Positions 8,714-16,842 of a DNA stretch of 64,000 nt are shown in pieces. Under the pieces are notes generated by a model. It saw nothing but the letters and a program-made list of their open reading frames with translations, did not search any database and was not told where the DNA came from. Made by a program: the position numbers and the translations under genes. The number at the start of each line of letters is the position of its first letter. Position 1 is the stretch's first letter. The stretch is from DATATV01 sp035551355 (GTDB taxonomy: Bacteria > Actinomycetota > Actinomycetes > Mycobacteriales > Pseudonocardiaceae): positions 8,719 through 72,718 of the forward strand of contig DASZNF010000013.1 in NCBI GenBank assembly GCA_035551355.1. Direction: 5' to 3'.

Positions 8714-9409
8714 TTAACTCGCGTTGACGGCGAATGCGGTGTCGGCGAAGTTCTCCCCGGTGTTGTTGGTGGAGCTGATCTCCCAGCCGAACTGCACGGT
8801 GCTCAGCGTGACATCGCCGTACCAGCCCTTCGACTCGATCCATTTCAGCACCGCGAGAATGTCCACCGAACCGGACGAGGTATTGGACGTGCGCAGGAAC
8901 GAATACACCGGATTCGATCCGTTCGACCCGGAATACACGTTCCAGGTGCTGCCGCCCACCGTCGCGGTGGCCACCTGGCTGCCGATCGGGCCGACCGAGC
9001 CGGTTTTGTCGACCCACAACATGATCTCGTAACCGCTGCCGTTGGCCCAGATGTCGTAGGCGGTCTCGAAACTGCCCGCGCTGGGCGTGGACACGGTGAA
9101 GTTGCTGGTCACACCGCTCAGCGCGGACAGCGTCTTGCTGACGTCCTTGCCCACGTGCGGATACGATTTCACGCCGCCGGTGTTCGGCTGGTCGGACCAG
9201 ACGCCCCAGTTGCCCGGCGAATTCGCCCAGATCGTCTGCGCGCCCGCGCCCGAACCCCACACATCGTTGTTGAAGTAGTAGCCCTCGTCGGTCCAACTGC
9301 CGAAGGCGGCCGACGAGGACCAGGTGGCCGCGCTGGCCACCCCGGTCACGAGCAGCATGGCCGACAGCGCGGTGCCGACGGTCACAAAGCCGCGGACGAG
9401 TTTATTCAT
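8714..9409 (-). CDS. Secreted GH12 endo-beta-1,4-glucanase / xyloglucanase
   Basis: A 231-residue enzyme with a cleavable signal (VTGVASAA, about residues 1-28) and one compact GH12 beta-jelly-roll, which is the usual family length. The nucleophile Glu is in YEIMLWVDKTG (about residue 120) followed by GPIGS, and the acid/base Glu is in QFGWEISS near the C-terminus. GH12 enzymes cleave internal beta-1,4-glucosidic bonds in cellulose, mixed-linkage glucan or xyloglucan; specificity cannot be read from motifs. Standing with a fucosidase and sugar modules that match xyloglucan side chains, xyloglucanase activity is attractive but inferred. Confidence 0.9.
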   Translation of the reverse strand: MNKLVRGFVTVGTALSAMLLVTGVASAATWSSSAAFGSWTDEGYYFNNDVWGSGAGAQTIWANSPGNWGVWSDQPNTGGVKSYPHVGKDVSKTLSALSGVTSNFTVSTPSAGSFETAYDIWANGSGYEIMLWVDKTGSVGPIGSQVATATVGGSTWNVYSGSNGSNPVYSFLRTSNTSSGSVDILAVLKWIESKGWYGDVTLSTVQFGWEISSTNNTGENFADTAFAVNAS

Positions 9410-9478
9410 GGCGCGCAGCCTATTGTCGATGCGCGTCGATGAACTGTTGTGTCAAATTCACGGATATCTCGGCCGCCA

Positions 9479-9492
9479 CCGAAACGTTCCGG
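9479..9492. promoter_or_regulatory. Candidate LacI-type operator between GH12 and MFS genes
   Basis: CCGAAACGTTCCGG is a near-perfect 14-bp palindrome (12 of 14 positions) with the central CG step of LacI-family operators. It lies about 70 bp upstream of the GH12 start. No LacI gene is adjacent; the nearest in the window is at 29099. Confidence 0.4.
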
Positions 9493-9507
9493 ATGTGTCC
9501 TGGGGAC

Positions 9508-10347
9508 ATGACCACACCGACCCACCCCAGGCTGGCCCTGTTCGCCATCTGCCTCGGCTTCGCCATGATCACGCTGGACGCCACCATCGTTACTGTGGCG
9601 CTGCCCGCGATCCAGCGCTCCCTTGGCGGCTCGCTGACCGGTCTGCAATGGGTGGTGGACGCCTATACCGTGGCCCTGGCCGCGGTCCTGCTGTCCGCGG
9701 GCACCGCCGCCGACCGGTTCGGCGCGCGAGCGGTCTACCTGACCGGGCTGAGCGGGTTCGTGCTGGCCTCGGTGGCCTGCGTCCTGGCGCCGGAGCTGCC
9801 GGTGCTGGTGGCCGCGCGCGCCGCGCAGGGGCTGGGCGCGGCCGGGCTGATCCCGCCTTCGCTGACCCTGATCGTGCACATGTTCCCCGACCCGGCGCGA
9901 CGGACCTGGGCGCTGGGCATCTGGGGCGGCACCAGCGGCATCGGCCTGTCGGCCGGGCCGGTGCTGGGTGGCCTGGCGGTCAGCGGAATCGGCTGGCAGG
10001 CGGTGTTCCTGGCCAACATACCGATCGGCCTGGCCGCACTGGCGCTGACCAAGCTGACCGTGCCGGACAGCCCGAAACGCCCCGGCGAACGGCTGGATCT
10101 GCTCGGCCAGGCCACCGGAATCCTGGCGCTGGGCCTGCTGACCGGCGGCCTGATCCAGGCCAGCCGGGCCGGCTGGACCGACCCGGCGGTGCTGGTCCTG
10201 CTCGGCGGCGGCCGCACGCTCACGTTGCACGTGGCGCTTTCGGTTGTGGCGGTGACGTATCTCGTTGCCGGAGGACTGGCGGTGGTGGCCACAATGCCGC
10301 GTCAGAACTCGCGCCGACGAGTCCATTCGAGTGAATTGTGTCGGTAA
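9508..10347 (+). pseudogene. DHA2-type MFS drug exporter with a large internal deletion
   Basis: From ATG 9508 (GGGG ribosome site) the first half is a normal MFS exporter: DATIVTVALPAIQ in TM1 is the DHA2 motif, then AGTAADRFGAR (motif A), AAQGLGAAGLI and GPVLGGL (motif C). The family normally has 14 membrane helices and about 450-500 residues. Here, after DPAVLVLLGGG (near 10205), the sequence jumps to LTLHVALSVVAVTYLVAGG and ATMPRQ, which looks like the last helix and tail. Roughly helices 8-13 are missing in frame, leaving 279 residues. It is unlikely to transport. It is either a pseudogene or an assembly collapse. Confidence 0.7.
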
Positions 10348-10416
10348 CGCCCACCGGTGGTCTCGGGACAAGTCACGATGCGAGACTCGTTTCGTTCGTG
10401 CTGTCAGGGAGCGTGA

Positions 10417-11085
10417 ATGCCCGATCCGGAGGGCTTCTACACCAAGAATGGCGTAACCCGACCGATTACCAAACGCAAGTCCGCGGGCGTTGTCGTCGCG
10501 GGTGCGGTCGCCGCCGGTCTCATGACCGCGGCCGGGGGTGGCGGGGCGACCGCTTCGGTTGGCGCGGCGCTCGACTCGGCCACCTCGGCCGGCGCTGAGG
10601 CGGAGACCACCAGCGGGGAGGATGCGGCCCGCAAAGGCGACGACACCGAGGCTTGGCAGCGGATGGCGATGAAGGAGCTCAAGAAGGCGATCAAGCAACG
10701 GTTGCGCTGTGGTCTCCAGTCCACCAAGCAGGTGCAGCAGTTTTTCCTGCGCACTCCGTGCAAGTCGCTCGATGAGCTGCTTTTCGCCCTGGAGGATTCC
10801 CAGGGCAACGTCATCGTGGTATCAGTGGCCTGGGCGAAGATGTCCTCCGGGGACGACGCCACCCAGTTGAAAACCCTTGAGGACACCTACGGCACGGGCG
10901 ACATCACACCGATCGCCACCCAGGTCCTCGAACTCGGCGGCATCCATTTCACCGGCGCCCACTACGCATCGCGCCAGGACGACTCACTCGTCGTTGTCTC
11001 CGAGGCCGAGCCCGTCCGCGGGCATCCGTCCACGGCTCTGCTCAACGACGCGCCCAAGGTCGCAGCGGTCCTGCCACCTCCTTGA
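10417..11085 (+). CDS. Hypothetical protein with one N-terminal hydrophobic segment
   Basis: 222 residues from ATG 10417. The N-terminus is short and basic (TKNGVTRPITKRKS), followed by a single Ala/Gly/Val hydrophobic stretch at about 23-50 (AGVVVAGAVAAGLMTAAGGG) that may be a membrane anchor or signal. A charged linker comes next, then a folded domain with QRLRCGLQSTKQVQQFFLRT and LDELLFALEDSQGNVIVVSV, containing two Cys. The C-terminus ends in VLPPP. I do not recognise a named family. It is 93 bp upstream of the helicase gene in the same direction, so it could be co-expressed with it. Confidence 0.7.
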   Translation: MPDPEGFYTKNGVTRPITKRKSAGVVVAGAVAAGLMTAAGGGGATASVGAALDSATSAGAEAETTSGEDAARKGDDTEAWQRMAMKELKKAIKQRLRCGLQSTKQVQQFFLRTPCKSLDELLFALEDSQGNVIVVSVAWAKMSSGDDATQLKTLEDTYGTGDITPIATQVLELGGIHFTGAHYASRQDDSLVVVSEAEPVRGHPSTALLNDAPKVAAVLPPP

Positions 11086-11178
11086 CCGCACTCTAGCGAC
11101 GGATAAACCAATGGCGTTGGCAAACGGATACGCTGCCCGAGGCCAGCGGGCCTGTATCTCCGGCTATGTGGGGGCAAA

Positions 11179-13941
11179 GTGCTTGATCCGCGCAGCGAAG
11201 CGGTGCTGATTCTCGATACCAAGACCGGTGTCTTCGAAGACAAGACCCCGAAGATTGCGCGATACGAGTTCCAGCCTGCGGGTCCGCGAATCGGAATCGT
11301 CTTCACTGGCCGGGACAAGACCTTCCCCTATGGGCCCGATCGCGTGCAGATCCTGCGCGATCCCGCGCGGCACATCATGGCGGGCGGCGACCGGGTCGAA
11401 GTCAACGGCACTGTCTGGGACAGCGCGACCGAGATCCTCAGTTTCACCGGCCCCTACGGCGACTGGTCCCGGGTCTTCTATCGAACCCGCGCGGGTGAGA
11501 AATACCAGAGCTACCCCGCCGCCCAGGTTCGCGTCATCACATCGGGGACCGCCATACCACTCGTCGCCGACGTGTTGCGCTATTGGCGCGCGATCGTCTC
11601 CCGCCTCGACCCCGACGATCCATTGCGGCCCGGATACGAACGGCTCACCTTCGTCCATCCGGAAAGCGCGCTCAGTTCGTACCTGGCCGCAGCGCCGATC
11701 GAATCGCGGCCGCTGGAGGCCGCCCCGGTTTTTCCGTTTCGCGGCAATCTCAGTCAGCGCACGGCCGTCGAGAACGCGCTGACCCGGTCGGTGTCGGTCA
11801 TCGAAGGACCGCCGGGCACCGGAAAGACCGAGACCATCCTCAATCTGATCGCCAACATCGTCGCCGTGCAGCACAAGACCGTGGGCATCGTCTCGTTCGG
11901 CAACGCCGCCGTCGACAATGTCCGCGACAAACTCGACGAGCTTGGGTTCGGACACCTGCTCGGCAACCTCGGCCGCAAACAGAAGCGGGAGGAATTCTTT
12001 GCCGAGCAGACGATCCGCAATGCGACGGTCACTCGGTTCGTAGCCAGTGGCCCGCAACCGCCGGACTTGGACCAGTTGACGGAGCTGGACCGACGCCTGC
12101 GCGGTCTGCAGGAGGACGAGCGCCTCCGGGCCCAGCGCCGCCGGGACCTCGACGCTCATCGACTGGAACTGCGCCACTTCGACGATCACCTCCAGCGGGA
12201 ACAGTTGCCCGACCTGGAACGGCTCCCGCTGCTGACAAAGTCGGCCGACCGAATTATCGACTACCTGGCCGAAACCCAGGTGGAACTGGCCGGTGCGCGC
12301 CCCGGGCTGCTGCGGCGGATCAGGAACTACTTCCGGTACGGATCGTTGCGCGCGCTCGACCCAGCCGACACCGACGTCGTGCTCCGACTCCAACTTGCGT
12401 ACTACACCAAGCGAATCGCCGAACTGGAGCGGGAGATCGAGCTGGTCGAAGACCGACTTCGCCGGGCCGACTTCGATCAGCTCGCCCGGACTCACCAGGA
12501 GCTGTCGCGTCAGGTCCTGCACGCCGAACTCGTCGATCGATATCGGCGGCTGGGGTCGAGAACGTACGACTCGGGCACCTATCGGACCGGCAGCGTGTTC
12601 CCGATCTTCATCCAGGACTACCCGGCATTGCTGAGCACCTGCCATTCGCTGCGGGCCAGCATCTCCGAGGGCTACCTGCTCGACTACCTCATCATCGACG
12701 AGGCGTCCCAGGTCAATCTGCTGCTGGCCGGGCTGGCCATGTCGTGCGCCCGCAACGTTGTCGTGGTCGGCGACCGGAAGCAGCTCGCACCCATCCCGAT
12801 CGATGGCGCGGCCGACCTGGAACCGCCGCTGCCGGCCTACGACTGCCGGCCACACAATCTGCTGTCCTCGTTGTCGGCGTTGTACGGCGCCGATCTTCCC
12901 AGTGCCCTGCTGCGGGAGCACTACCGGTGCGATCCGGTGATCATCGGGTTCTGCAACAAGAAGTTCTACGAGGGCGAACTGATCCCGTACACAACCAGCG
13001 GCGCGGAACGGCCGATGATCGTGGTGCGGACCGTCGAGGGCAATCACATGCGCCGACACCACACGGGTGGTCGCTCGAACCAACGCGAGGTGGACGTCAT
13101 CGCCCAGGAGGTGATCACCGACCACTGCCGGGGCGTCGCCGACGCCGACATCGGCGTCACCACGCCCTATCGTCTGCAGGCCAACAAAACCAGCGACGTG
13201 CTCGACCAGATCGAGGCCGACACCATCCACCGGTTCCAGGGCCGGCAGAAGCAGGTCGTCATCCTGACCACCGTGCTGGACGAGACCTGGCGCGGCCACA
13301 CCGGCCTGCCGTTCGTCGACGATCCACAGATGATCAATGTCGCGGTGTCCCGGGCGATCCGGCGATTCATCCTGGTCACCAACAACGACATGATGCCCAC
13401 CAGCAGGCACATCCGGGATCTGGTCGGTTACATCCGTTACCACAATCCGGGCGAGGAGGTCGTCGACAGCGCGGTGATCTCCGTGTTCGACCTGCTCTAC
13501 ACCGCGTACTCGCAGCGCCTGCGGCCACTTGCGAAGCGACTGGCGAAAGGACTCGGCTCTCCGGCCGAGGACATCATCTGGCCCGTTCTGAACGATATCC
13601 TCGCCGAGCCGGATCATGCCCACCTGACCGCCATTCCGCAGGTTCTGCTGAAGAATCTGCTGCCCAACCTCGACCGACTCACTCCGGACCAAACGGCCTA
13701 CGTGCGCAGGCGAGCCTCCGTCGACTTCGTCGTGTACAACCGAGTGACCAACCGGCCGCTGCTGGCCATCGAGGTTGACGGGTTCGCATTCCACGAGAAC
13801 AAGCCGGTCCAGCTGAAGCGGGACGCGCTCAAGAACGAGATCTTCCGGCGGCACGACCTGCCGCTGCTGCGGCTGCCGACCACCGGCAGCGGTGAGCCAC
13901 AACGAATCCGAGATGCGTTGACCCGCGCCGATTCCCGTTGA
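11179..13941 (+). CDS. SF1 (Upf1/Dna2-like) helicase with C-terminal DUF2726 PD-(D/E)XK-type nuclease domain
   Basis: 920 residues from GTG 11179. The N-terminal about 190 residues are a beta-rich domain of unknown role. The helicase core has Walker A GPPGTGKTE (about 210), a long charged coiled-coil insertion (about 300-450), Walker B YLIIDEASQ (about 505), VVVGDRKQLAPI, HYRCDPVIIGFCN, IHRFQGRQKQVVIL and NVAVSRAIRRFILVTN. The C-terminal about 100 residues match DUF2726 restriction-endonuclease-like folds: VDFVVYN, then LAIEVDG and QLKRDALKN supply the D, E-x-D and K pattern. It probably unwinds and cuts nucleic acid. Role (repair or anti-phage defence) is not established; the truncated exporter and orphan gene upstream suggest an accessory locus. 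Confidence 0.85.
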   Translation: MLDPRSEAVLILDTKTGVFEDKTPKIARYEFQPAGPRIGIVFTGRDKTFPYGPDRVQILRDPARHIMAGGDRVEVNGTVWDSATEILSFTGPYGDWSRVFYRTRAGEKYQSYPAAQVRVITSGTAIPLVADVLRYWRAIVSRLDPDDPLRPGYERLTFVHPESALSSYLAAAPIESRPLEAAPVFPFRGNLSQRTAVENALTRSVSVIEGPPGTGKTETILNLIANIVAVQHKTVGIVSFGNAAVDNVRDKLDELGFGHLLGNLGRKQKREEFFAEQTIRNATVTRFVASGPQPPDLDQLTELDRRLRGLQEDERLRAQRRRDLDAHRLELRHFDDHLQREQLPDLERLPLLTKSADRIIDYLAETQVELAGARPGLLRRIRNYFRYGSLRALDPADTDVVLRLQLAYYTKRIAELEREIELVEDRLRRADFDQLARTHQELSRQVLHAELVDRYRRLGSRTYDSGTYRTGSVFPIFIQDYPALLSTCHSLRASISEGYLLDYLIIDEASQVNLLLAGLAMSCARNVVVVGDRKQLAPIPIDGAADLEPPLPAYDCRPHNLLSSLSALYGADLPSALLREHYRCDPVIIGFCNKKFYEGELIPYTTSGAERPMIVVRTVEGNHMRRHHTGGRSNQREVDVIAQEVITDHCRGVADADIGVTTPYRLQANKTSDVLDQIEADTIHRFQGRQKQVVILTTVLDETWRGHTGLPFVDDPQMINVAVSRAIRRFILVTNNDMMPTSRHIRDLVGYIRYHNPGEEVVDSAVISVFDLLYTAYSQRLRPLAKRLAKGLGSPAEDIIWPVLNDILAEPDHAHLTAIPQVLLKNLLPNLDRLTPDQTAYVRRRASVDFVVYNRVTNRPLLAIEVDGFAFHENKPVQLKRDALKNEIFRRHDLPLLRLPTTGSGEPQRIRDALTRADSR

Positions 13942-13948
13942 GCCGGTC

Positions 13949-14815
13949 TCAGGGAGTGCGGCGGACTGGGTCGCGGAGGCCGTACCAGGTCGTGGCTGTG
14001 CCGTCGAACACCGCGTTTCGTTCGTCCCCGGACAATCCGGCGCACAACTGCTCGGCCAGGCCGAGCACCCGCTCGTAATCGCCGGCCAGTTCGCACACCG
14101 GCCAGTCCGAGCCGAACAACAACCGGCCCGGCCCGAAAACGTCCAGCACGTGCTCGGCGTAGGGCCGGATTTCCTCGGGCTGCCAACGATTCCAGTCCGC
14201 CTCGGTGATCAGGCCGGACAGCTTGCACGCCACGTTGTCCAGCGCCGCCAACTCGGCCAGCGCGCTTGACCACGGCTCCCGCGCCCCATCAGCGATCGGT
14301 GGTTTGGCCGCGTGGTCCAGCACGAACCGGCCCTCCGGCACCGCGCGGGCCGCCGCGATCGCCGACGGCAGCTGATGGGGGAGCACCAGCAGGTCGTAGG
14401 TCAATCCGGCCTCCACGACGGCGCGCAGGCCGCGCAGCACCTCCGGCCGGGTCAGCCAGTCCGGATCCGGCTCGTCCTGCGCCTGATGCCGAATTCCCAC
14501 CAGCTTTTCGCCGCCCGGGCCGAGCCGCAACGCGGCCACATCGTCCACGATGGATGGCGAGGCCAGGTCGACCCAGCCGACCACGCCGCGGATCAGGTCC
14601 CCGTTGTCGGCCGCGATTCCCAGGAAATCAACGGTTTCGCCGATTTCACTCACCGTCTGCACCAGCACCGTGCCGGACACGCCCAGCGGTTCGGCGGCCG
14701 CGCGCAATTCGGCCGGGCCGTAGCGGTGGCGGATCGGGGCCATCGCGTCGCCGTCCAGCCAGGGATACGCACGCCGGGCCGGGTCCCACAGATGGTGATG
14801 CGCGTCGATGATCAT
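13949..14815 (-). CDS. L-fuconolactonase-type amidohydrolase (COG3618)
   Basis: 288 residues from ATG 14815. An amidohydrolase-2 barrel hydrolyses the sugar 1,4/1,5-lactone to the free acid. Metal/active-site elements are MIIDAHHHLWD at the start, FVLDHAAKPP (about residue 175), CKLSGL and FGSDWPVC (catalytic Asp, about 245). The start ATGA overlaps the aldo/keto reductase stop by 4 nt, so translation is coupled. It is the last gene of the fucose operon and converts L-fuconolactone made by the upstream dehydrogenase to L-fuconate. L-rhamnonolactonase is the close alternative; the neighbours favour fucose. It converges with the helicase gene after only 7 bp. Confidence 0.9.
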   Translation of the reverse strand: MIIDAHHHLWDPARRAYPWLDGDAMAPIRHRYGPAELRAAAEPLGVSGTVLVQTVSEIGETVDFLGIAADNGDLIRGVVGWVDLASPSIVDDVAALRLGPGGEKLVGIRHQAQDEPDPDWLTRPEVLRGLRAVVEAGLTYDLLVLPHQLPSAIAAARAVPEGRFVLDHAAKPPIADGAREPWSSALAELAALDNVACKLSGLITEADWNRWQPEEIRPYAEHVLDVFGPGRLLFGSDWPVCELAGDYERVLGLAEQLCAGLSGDERNAVFDGTATTWYGLRDPVRRTP

Positions 14816-15792
14816 GTCGGGCCCAGCTGGCCGGTTTCGGTCAGTTCCCGCCACAACTCCTCCGGCACCGGTTTGTCGAACAGCGCGGCATTGCGCTCGG
14901 CTTGGGCCGCGGTGCGGGTGCCAAGGCACACCGTGGCCACCGCCGGATGCCGCAACGGGAACTGGGCGGCCGCCTGCGGCAGACTCACGCCGTGCCGCTC
15001 GCAGGTTTCCGCGATCCGGGTGGCCCGGGCGACCAGTTCCGCGCCAGCCGGAACGTAGTTGTAGTTGGCGTCGGCTGGTGGCCGGTCGGTGGCCAGGATG
15101 CCGGAGTTGAAGACCCCGGCCGCCACCACGGACACCCCGGCCGGTTCGCACAGCGGCAACAGATCCCGCTCCGCCGACTGATTGAGCAGGGTATAGCGGC
15201 CGGCCAGCATGACCACGTCCAGGTCGGTGTGCCGGACGAACCGGGCCAGCATGTCCGAGGTGTTCATGCCCGCGCCGAATCCGGCTATCACGCCCTGGGC
15301 GCGCAGTTCGGACAGGGCGGGAAAAGCGCCGTCCAGGGCTTCGGCGTAGTGCTCGTCCGGGTCGTGCACGTACACGATGTCCACCCGGTCGGAGCCGAGC
15401 CGGGTCAGGCTGGACTCCAGGCAGCGCAGCACACCGTCGCGGCTGTAGTCGCGGACCCGGGTATGGCGGGCGGGCACGTCGAATCCCTCGTCGTCCCGGC
15501 GGTCCGCGCCGCCCGGGTTGTCCACCAGCAGGCGGCCGACCTTGGTGGAGATGATCGTGTCCGGCTGCCCGGCCAAGGCCGCGCCCAGCCTGCGTTCGGA
15601 CAGGCCGAGGCCGTAGTGCGGGGCGGTGTCGAAGTACCGCACGCCCGCGTCCAGCGCGGCCCGGACCGCGCCCGCCGCGGTGTCCTCGGAGACCGCCCGG
15701 TACAGGTTGCCGATCACCGCCGCGCCGAACGAGTACGGCCCGACCCGCAACCCGGACCGGACCAGCGGCCGGGTGTTTGCCTTGTCCGCCAA
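14812..15792 (-). CDS. Aldo/keto reductase, probable L-fucose (D-threo-aldose) 1-dehydrogenase
   Basis: A 326-residue NAD(P)-dependent AKR. The catalytic tetrad is visible: Asp and Tyr in YFDTAPHYGLGLSE, Lys in IISTKVG and His in DIVYVHDPD. The overall form (short GxxxxG start, RRLGAAL, GAGMNTSD, AGRYTLLNQS) resembles D-threo-aldose 1-dehydrogenases that oxidise L-fucose to L-fuconolactone. It is 21 bp after the permease stop and overlaps the lactonase start by 4 nt. In this operon it is the first oxidative step of the non-phosphorylative route. The exact sugar (L-fucose, D-arabinose or L-galactose) is inferred from context. Confidence 0.88.
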   Translation of the reverse strand: MADKANTRPLVRSGLRVGPYSFGAAVIGNLYRAVSEDTAAGAVRAALDAGVRYFDTAPHYGLGLSERRLGAALAGQPDTIISTKVGRLLVDNPGGADRRDDEGFDVPARHTRVRDYSRDGVLRCLESSLTRLGSDRVDIVYVHDPDEHYAEALDGAFPALSELRAQGVIAGFGAGMNTSDMLARFVRHTDLDVVMLAGRYTLLNQSAERDLLPLCEPAGVSVVAAGVFNSGILATDRPPADANYNYVPAGAELVARATRIAETCERHGVSLPQAAAQFPLRHPAVATVCLGTRTAAQAERNAALFDKPVPEELWRELTETGQLGPT

Positions 15793-15813
15793 CGATTCTC
15801 CTCGTGACCGCAG

Positions 15814-16842
15814 CTAATCCTGGGCCTTGCCGGAGGTGATCCGGGACAGCACAAGGGCGGCCAGGATGATCACCCCGTAGATCGCGTTGATCCAGTTCGC
15901 GCTCACCCCGGCCAGGGTGAGGATGTTGTTGATCAGACCGAGCGCGATCACGCCGCACAGCGCGCCGAACAGCGTGCCCTTGCCGCCGTCCAGGCTGATG
16001 CCGCCGATCACGCACGCGGCGAACACGGTGAAGATCAGGTTCTGCCCCTGGCTGGCCTCGTCCGCGCCCAGCCGCCCGGTCATCAGCAGACCGGCGAACG
16101 CGGCCAGCATGCTGCCGATGATCAGCACCAGCCAGATCACCCGGTCGGTGCGGATGCCGGCGGACCGGGCCGCGTCGGTGTTGCCGCCGATCGCGTACAC
16201 CGAGCGGCCGTGCCGGAAGTAGCCCAGCAGCACGATGCCGATCACGAACGCCAGTGCGCAGATCCACACCGACACCGGCAATCCCAGCCACACCTTGGAA
16301 CCCAGGAACAAATAGGAACTGGGCACCGCGGACAGGCTGTTGCCACCGGTGAGGCCGGTTTGCAGGCCACGCAGAACAATCAGCATGCCGAGGGTCACGA
16401 TGAACGCGGACAACCGGAACTTGGTGATCATCAAGCCGTTGAACGCGCCGATCACCGCGCCCACCAGCAGGCATGCCGGCACCGCGGTCCAGGCTGGCCA
16501 CATCGTGCCCAACCCGTTGGCCGCCTTGGGAATGATCAGCGTCATGGCGATCGCCGGGGCCAGGCCCACGGTCGATTCCAGGGACAGGTCGAACTTCCCG
16601 CTGATCAGGATCACCGACTCGGCCAGCACCAGCAGCGACAACTCGGTCTGCTGCTGCAGCACGTTGACCAGGTTGGCCGAGGACAGGAACACCGGGTCGA
16701 TGAACGCGCCCACCACGCACAGCACGATGATCACCGGCACCAGCGTGAAATCCCTTAACCGGGCCAGTCTCGGCGCGGTGCGGCTGGGCCTGCGCAGCGC
16801 GTCCGCCGCGGCGGTGTCCGCGGATCTGGTTGTCTGACTCAT
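15814..16842 (-). CDS. Sugar ABC transporter permease (RbsC/AraH type) of the fucose operon
   Basis: 342 residues from ATG 16842, which overlaps the ATPase stop by 4 nt. A polar cytoplasmic N-terminus is followed by eight to ten hydrophobic helices. Family hallmarks are LVNVLQQQTELSLLVLAES, SGKFDLSLES, GLMITKFRLSAFIVTLG, YAIGGNTDAARSAGI and CVIGGISLDGGKGT. CUT2 importers use a single permease gene as a homodimer with a fused two-domain ATPase, exactly the set present here. It probably imports L-fucose or a related deoxysugar into the operon's oxidative pathway. Confidence 0.92.
   Translation of the reverse strand: MSQTTRSADTAAADALRRPSRTAPRLARLRDFTLVPVIIVLCVVGAFIDPVFLSSANLVNVLQQQTELSLLVLAESVILISGKFDLSLESTVGLAPAIAMTLIIPKAANGLGTMWPAWTAVPACLLVGAVIGAFNGLMITKFRLSAFIVTLGMLIVLRGLQTGLTGGNSLSAVPSSYLFLGSKVWLGLPVSVWICALAFVIGIVLLGYFRHGRSVYAIGGNTDAARSAGIRTDRVIWLVLIIGSMLAAFAGLLMTGRLGADEASQGQNLIFTVFAACVIGGISLDGGKGTLFGALCGVIALGLINNILTLAGVSANWINAIYGVIILAALVLSRITSGKAQD

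Noticed and set aside
11164..13902. 912-residue minus-strand open frame opposite the helicase
   Set aside because: No recognisable motif, and the plus strand encodes a helicase with all motifs in order.
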